DNA of 7,749 nt from Chloroflexota bacterium (lineage in GTDB: Bacteria > Chloroflexota > Anaerolineae > Anaerolineales > DRMV01). Positions within the stretch are counted from its first letter, which is position 1. Each line of letters opens with the position of its first letter. Both the position numbers and the translations under genes were made by a program. Where the stretch lies: contig JAADEN010000152.1 of assembly GCA_013153375.1 (NCBI GenBank), positions 1 through 7,749 of the forward strand. Reading direction: 5' to 3'. Shown in pieces: positions 5,160 through 7,749 of the stretch. Below the pieces are notes generated by a model, which saw only the letters and a list, made by a program, of their open reading frames with translations, was not told the origin of the DNA and searched no databases.

Positions 5160-5780
5160 ATGCGCCATACCCACGGTTTGGTGGAAGTGATCGCCGGGCC
5201 CATGTTCAGCGGCAAGACCGAGGAACTCATCCGGCGTCTGCGCCGCGCGGTCATCGCCCGACAAAAGGTGCAGGTCTTCAAGCCCCGCCTCGACGACCGC
5301 TACAGCGTGGACCATGTCGCTTCGCACAACGGCGAGCAGTTCGAGGCCCAGCCCGTGGCCTCGGCCGAGGAATTGGCCGCCCATGTGCAACCCGACACCA
5401 CGGTGGTGGGCATCGACGAGGCCCAGTTCTTCGATGCCGCGTTGATCCCCCTGGTGCAGGGTTTGGCCCAGCGCGGGGTGCGGGTCATCCTCTCGGGGCT
5501 GGACATGGATTTTCGCGGCGAGCCTTTTGGCATCATGCCCGCCCTGTTGGCGCAAGCCGACCGGGTGGACAAACTGACGGCCATCTGTATGGTGTGCGGC
5601 AACCCGGCCACCCGCAGCCAGCGCCTCATCGACGGCCGGCCGGCGCATTACGACGAGCCCGTGGTGATGGTCGGCGCGGCCGAGATGTACGAGCCGCGCT
5701 GCCGCGCCCATCATCAAGTCCCCGGACACCCCGCCTTGCCCCAGGAGGATGATTCCCATGCGCGTGCAGGATTATCGTGA
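5160..5780 (+). CDS. tdk: Thymidine kinase (TK1-type)
   Basis: The enzyme phosphorylates thymidine to dTMP with ATP in the cytosolic pyrimidine salvage pathway. The 206-aa product has P-loop GPMFSGKT (13-20) and the DEAQFF motif (86-91, Glu87 the expected catalytic base). The mononucleotide/lasso region includes GLDMDFRGEPFG (113-124). The zinc site is C143/C146 (CMVCG) with C181/H184 in YEPRCRAHH (177-185). The second pair is Cys-His where many relatives have Cys-Cys, a variant allowed by the cellular-type TK signature. GAGGAGG lies about 5 nt before the ATG. The last roughly 18 residues extend past the usual end; the final 23 nt overlap the hpt start in another frame, suggesting translational coupling. 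First gene of the rightward operon, with its promoter facing away from the tRNA promoter. Confidence 0.95.
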   Translation: MRHTHGLVEVIAGPMFSGKTEELIRRLRRAVIARQKVQVFKPRLDDRYSVDHVASHNGEQFEAQPVASAEELAAHVQPDTTVVGIDEAQFFDAALIPLVQGLAQRGVRVILSGLDMDFRGEPFGIMPALLAQADRVDKLTAICMVCGNPATRSQRLIDGRPAHYDEPVVMVGAAEMYEPRCRAHHQVPGHPALPQEDDSHARAGLS

Positions 5781-6330
5781 ATACCTCAAAGAGATTCTGA
5801 TTCCCGAAGAGAAACTCCAGCAACGCATCGCGGAACTGGGCGCGGAGATCAGCCGCGACTACAAAGACAAAGATTTGCTGCTGGTGTGCATCTTGCGGGG
5901 CGGCGTCATGTTCCTCACCGACCTGGTGCGCTACCTGACCATCCCCCACGAGATGGACTTCATGGCCGTGGAATCCTACGGCAAGGGCGGCCGCGAGCAC
6001 GGCGAACTGCGCCTGACCATGGACTTGCACACCGGCATCGCGGGCCGGGATGTGCTGCTGGTCGAAGACATCATCGACAGCGGCCACACCGTGGCCCAGG
6101 TGCTGGACTTGCTGAAGATGCGCAAGCCCCGCTCGCTGCGGGTGTGCACCCTGCTCGACAAGCGCGGCCGCCGCGAGGTGGATGTGCCCATCCACTACCG
6201 GGGCTTCGAGATTCCCAACCTGTTCGTGTTCGGCTACGGCCTGGACATGGACGGCTATTGGCGCAATCTGCCCTTCATCGCGGTGCCCGACCTGGATCGC
6301 TATCAGCCCCCGACCACCGGCCCGGCATGA
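5758..6330 (+). CDS. hpt: Hypoxanthine (guanine) phosphoribosyltransferase
   Basis: The enzyme makes IMP or GMP from hypoxanthine or guanine and PRPP in cytosolic purine salvage. The 190-aa product shows ILRGG (45-49), SYG (73-75, flexible loop), the PRPP-binding motif VEDIIDSGHT (102-111), LLDKRGRR (132-139) for base contact and FGYGLDMDGYWRNLPFIAV (158-176). Length is typical (about 175-190). The ATG at 5758 is chosen because AGGAGG (5743-5748) is 9 nt upstream; an ATG at 5749 abuts that site and cannot use it. The usual Ser-Ser-Gly after SYG in loop II is replaced by REHG. It overlaps tdk by 23 nt and cca by ATGA, so all three are probably co-translated from the tdk promoter. Confidence 0.95.
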   Translation: MRVQDYREYLKEILIPEEKLQQRIAELGAEISRDYKDKDLLLVCILRGGVMFLTDLVRYLTIPHEMDFMAVESYGKGGREHGELRLTMDLHTGIAGRDVLLVEDIIDSGHTVAQVLDLLKMRKPRSLRVCTLLDKRGRREVDVPIHYRGFEIPNLFVFGYGLDMDGYWRNLPFIAVPDLDRYQPPTTGPA

Positions 6331-7749
6331 GCACGCCTTCGCCGTACCTGCGCCCGTTGCCCGAAGAAGCCCTGCTGGTGCGCGCCTGGCGGGGCGACGC
6401 GCCCCTGCATCTGGTGGGCGGCGCGGTGCGGGACTGGTTGCTCCAACGGCCTTTGAAGGACCTGGACTTCGCGCTGCCCGCGGGCGCGATTCCCTTTGCC
6501 CGCCAGGTAGCCCGCCGCCTGGACGGGGCCTTCTTCGTGCTCGACGCGGCCCGGGATGTGGCCCGGGTCATCCTGCCCGCGGCGCCCGGCCGCACGGTGC
6601 AGGTGCTGGACTTCGCGGCCTACCGGGGCCCCGACCTGGAGGATGACTTGCGGCTGCGGGACTTCACCGTCAACGCGCTGGCCCTGGATCCGCAGCAGCC
6701 TCAAAACCTGGTGGACCCCACCGGCGGGCTGCGCGACCTGAAAGACCGGCTGCTGCGGCTGGTCTATCCCCGGGCGTTGCAGGACGACCCCCTGCGGGTG
6801 CTGCGCGCGGTGCGCCTGGCCGTGACCTTAGAGTTTCGCCTCTCGCCCGAGACCCGGGCCGCGCTGCCCCAGGCCGCGCCTTTGTTGGACACGGTGGCCG
6901 CGGAGCGGCGCAGCGAGGAACTCTTCCGCATTCTGGAGCATCCCCGGGCCGACGCCGCGCTGCGGGTGCTGGCCCAGGTGGACGCGCTGGCCGCGCTGTG
7001 GCCCGAGGTGGACGCGCTGCGCGACCTGCCGCCCGACCCTGATGGCACCCGCGCCTGGGACCAGGCCCTGCGCGCGGTGCACATGCTGCACCGGCTGGCC
7101 CAGGCCTTAGCGCAGACCTACGACCCCGAGGACGCGGCCAACTTCGCGCTGGGGCTGGTGTCGTGGCGTTTGGGACGCTTCCGTCAGGCCCTGGCCGCGC
7201 ATTGGGACGCGCGCCTGCACCCCTACCGCAGCAAGTTCGCGCTGGCCGTGTGGGCCGCGGGCTACCACAACGCGGGCCGCGTGCTTCCGGGCCCCGCGGC
7301 CGACCTGGCGGCCCGCAGCGCGCGGCTGGCCGAAAAACGGGCCCAGGCTCTGCGCCTGAGCCGGGCCGAGGTGCGCTACCTGGGCCGCATCGTGCGGCAT
7401 CACGCCGCGGTGCTGCGCTGGGCTGCGCAAGGGCACATCCCCAGCGCGCGGGAGGCGCACCGCTTCTACCGGGACGCGGGTGAAGCCGGGGTGGACGCGG
7501 TGCTGGTGGCTCTGGCCGTGGCGCTGGCGCGCGCCTCCCTGGCCCCGCCCCACGCGTTCTGGCAACAGCATGTCGCGGTGGCCCGCGCGCTGTGGGAGGC
7601 CTGGTGGGAGCAGCACGACCAGATCGTGGCGCCGCCGCCCTTGTTGCGGGGCGACGAGGTGACCGCGCTGGTGGGTCGCCCGCCGGGGCCGTGGGTGGGC
7701 CAGGCCCTGCGCGCGTTGCGGGAGGCCCAGGCCGCGGGCGAGGTCACCA
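6327..7749 (+). CDS. cca: CCA-adding-type tRNA nucleotidyltransferase (C-terminus cut by window edge)
   Basis: A class II nucleotidyltransferase predicted to add or repair the 3' CCA of tRNAs. In the 474 visible residues are LVGGAVRDWLL (29-39) with the catalytic pair D45/D47 (DLDF), LRLRDFTVNALAL (108-120, RRDFT-type motif), LVDPTGGLRDL (128-138), DDPLRVLRAVRLA (153-165, nucleotide-selection and helix motif) and ERRSEEL (193-199). The C-terminal arm has LLRGDEVTALVGRPPGPWVGQAL (439-461), a tRNA-contacting block that normally ends the protein, so few residues are missing. No intact HD phosphohydrolase motif is seen in the middle. The start is the ATG overlapping the hpt stop (ATGA); no clear ribosome-binding site precedes it, consistent with coupled translation. 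A poly(A) polymerase or a CC- or A-only enzyme cannot be excluded. Confidence 0.9.
   Translation, partial: MSTPSPYLRPLPEEALLVRAWRGDAPLHLVGGAVRDWLLQRPLKDLDFALPAGAIPFARQVARRLDGAFFVLDAARDVARVILPAAPGRTVQVLDFAAYRGPDLEDDLRLRDFTVNALALDPQQPQNLVDPTGGLRDLKDRLLRLVYPRALQDDPLRVLRAVRLAVTLEFRLSPETRAALPQAAPLLDTVAAERRSEELFRILEHPRADAALRVLAQVDALAALWPEVDALRDLPPDPDGTRAWDQALRAVHMLHRLAQALAQTYDPEDAANFALGLVSWRLGRFRQALAAHWDARLHPYRSKFALAVWAAGYHNAGRVLPGPAADLAARSARLAEKRAQALRLSRAEVRYLGRIVRHHAAVLRWAAQGHIPSAREAHRFYRDAGEAGVDAVLVALAVALARASLAPPHAFWQQHVAVARALWEAWWEQHDQIVAPPPLLRGDEVTALVGRPPGPWVGQALRALREAQAAGEVT

Noticed and set aside
4908..5759. A 283-codon minus-strand frame across tdk and both tRNA genes
   Set aside because: It reads through two tRNA genes and antisense to a clear thymidine kinase; not a plausible gene.
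1..7749. CRISPR arrays, insertion sequences or long direct repeats
   Set aside because: Reading both strands showed no regularly spaced repeats, transposase motifs or terminal inverted repeats.

Overview
This G+C-rich window is dense with ordinary housekeeping genes. The lineage is probably a Chloroflexota (Anaerolineae-like) bacterium. That is an inference from the long class II aldolase, the IAPPQY variant of RsmD, the Trp-rich membrane protein and the gene style; no ribosomal or other lineage marker is present. I see no insertion sequence, CRISPR array, phage gene or toxin-antitoxin pair, and I do not think the window holds an exotic new system.

The left part (1-4850) reads leftward. From right to left it holds a hot-dog acyl-CoA thioesterase, a magnesium-chelatase-I-like AAA+ ATPase and rsmD, joined by ATGA stop/start overlaps into one operon. 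A 141-bp gap with an extended -10 promoter follows, then a long class II fructose-bisphosphate aldolase. Last comes the first 257 residues of a polytopic membrane protein cut by the window edge.

The centre (4870-5160) is the control region. Two leftward tRNA genes, Arg(CCG) then Gln(CTG), are followed by a clear intrinsic terminator. Their promoter is back to back with the rightward tdk promoter, and the two -35 boxes overlap.

The right part (5160-7749) reads rightward: thymidine kinase, hypoxanthine phosphoribosyltransferase and a CCA-adding-type tRNA nucleotidyltransferase (cut by the right edge). They are joined by a 23-nt overlap and an ATGA overlap. The set combines nucleotide salvage with tRNA 3'-end maturation. 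Neither neighbouring tRNA gene encodes its CCA tail, so both need an enzyme of the kind encoded by the last gene.

The items most worth a second look are the shared -35 divergent promoter, the orphan ChlI-like ATPase coupled to rsmD, the altered RsmD active-site motif, the C-terminally extended aldolase and the uncharacterised membrane protein.
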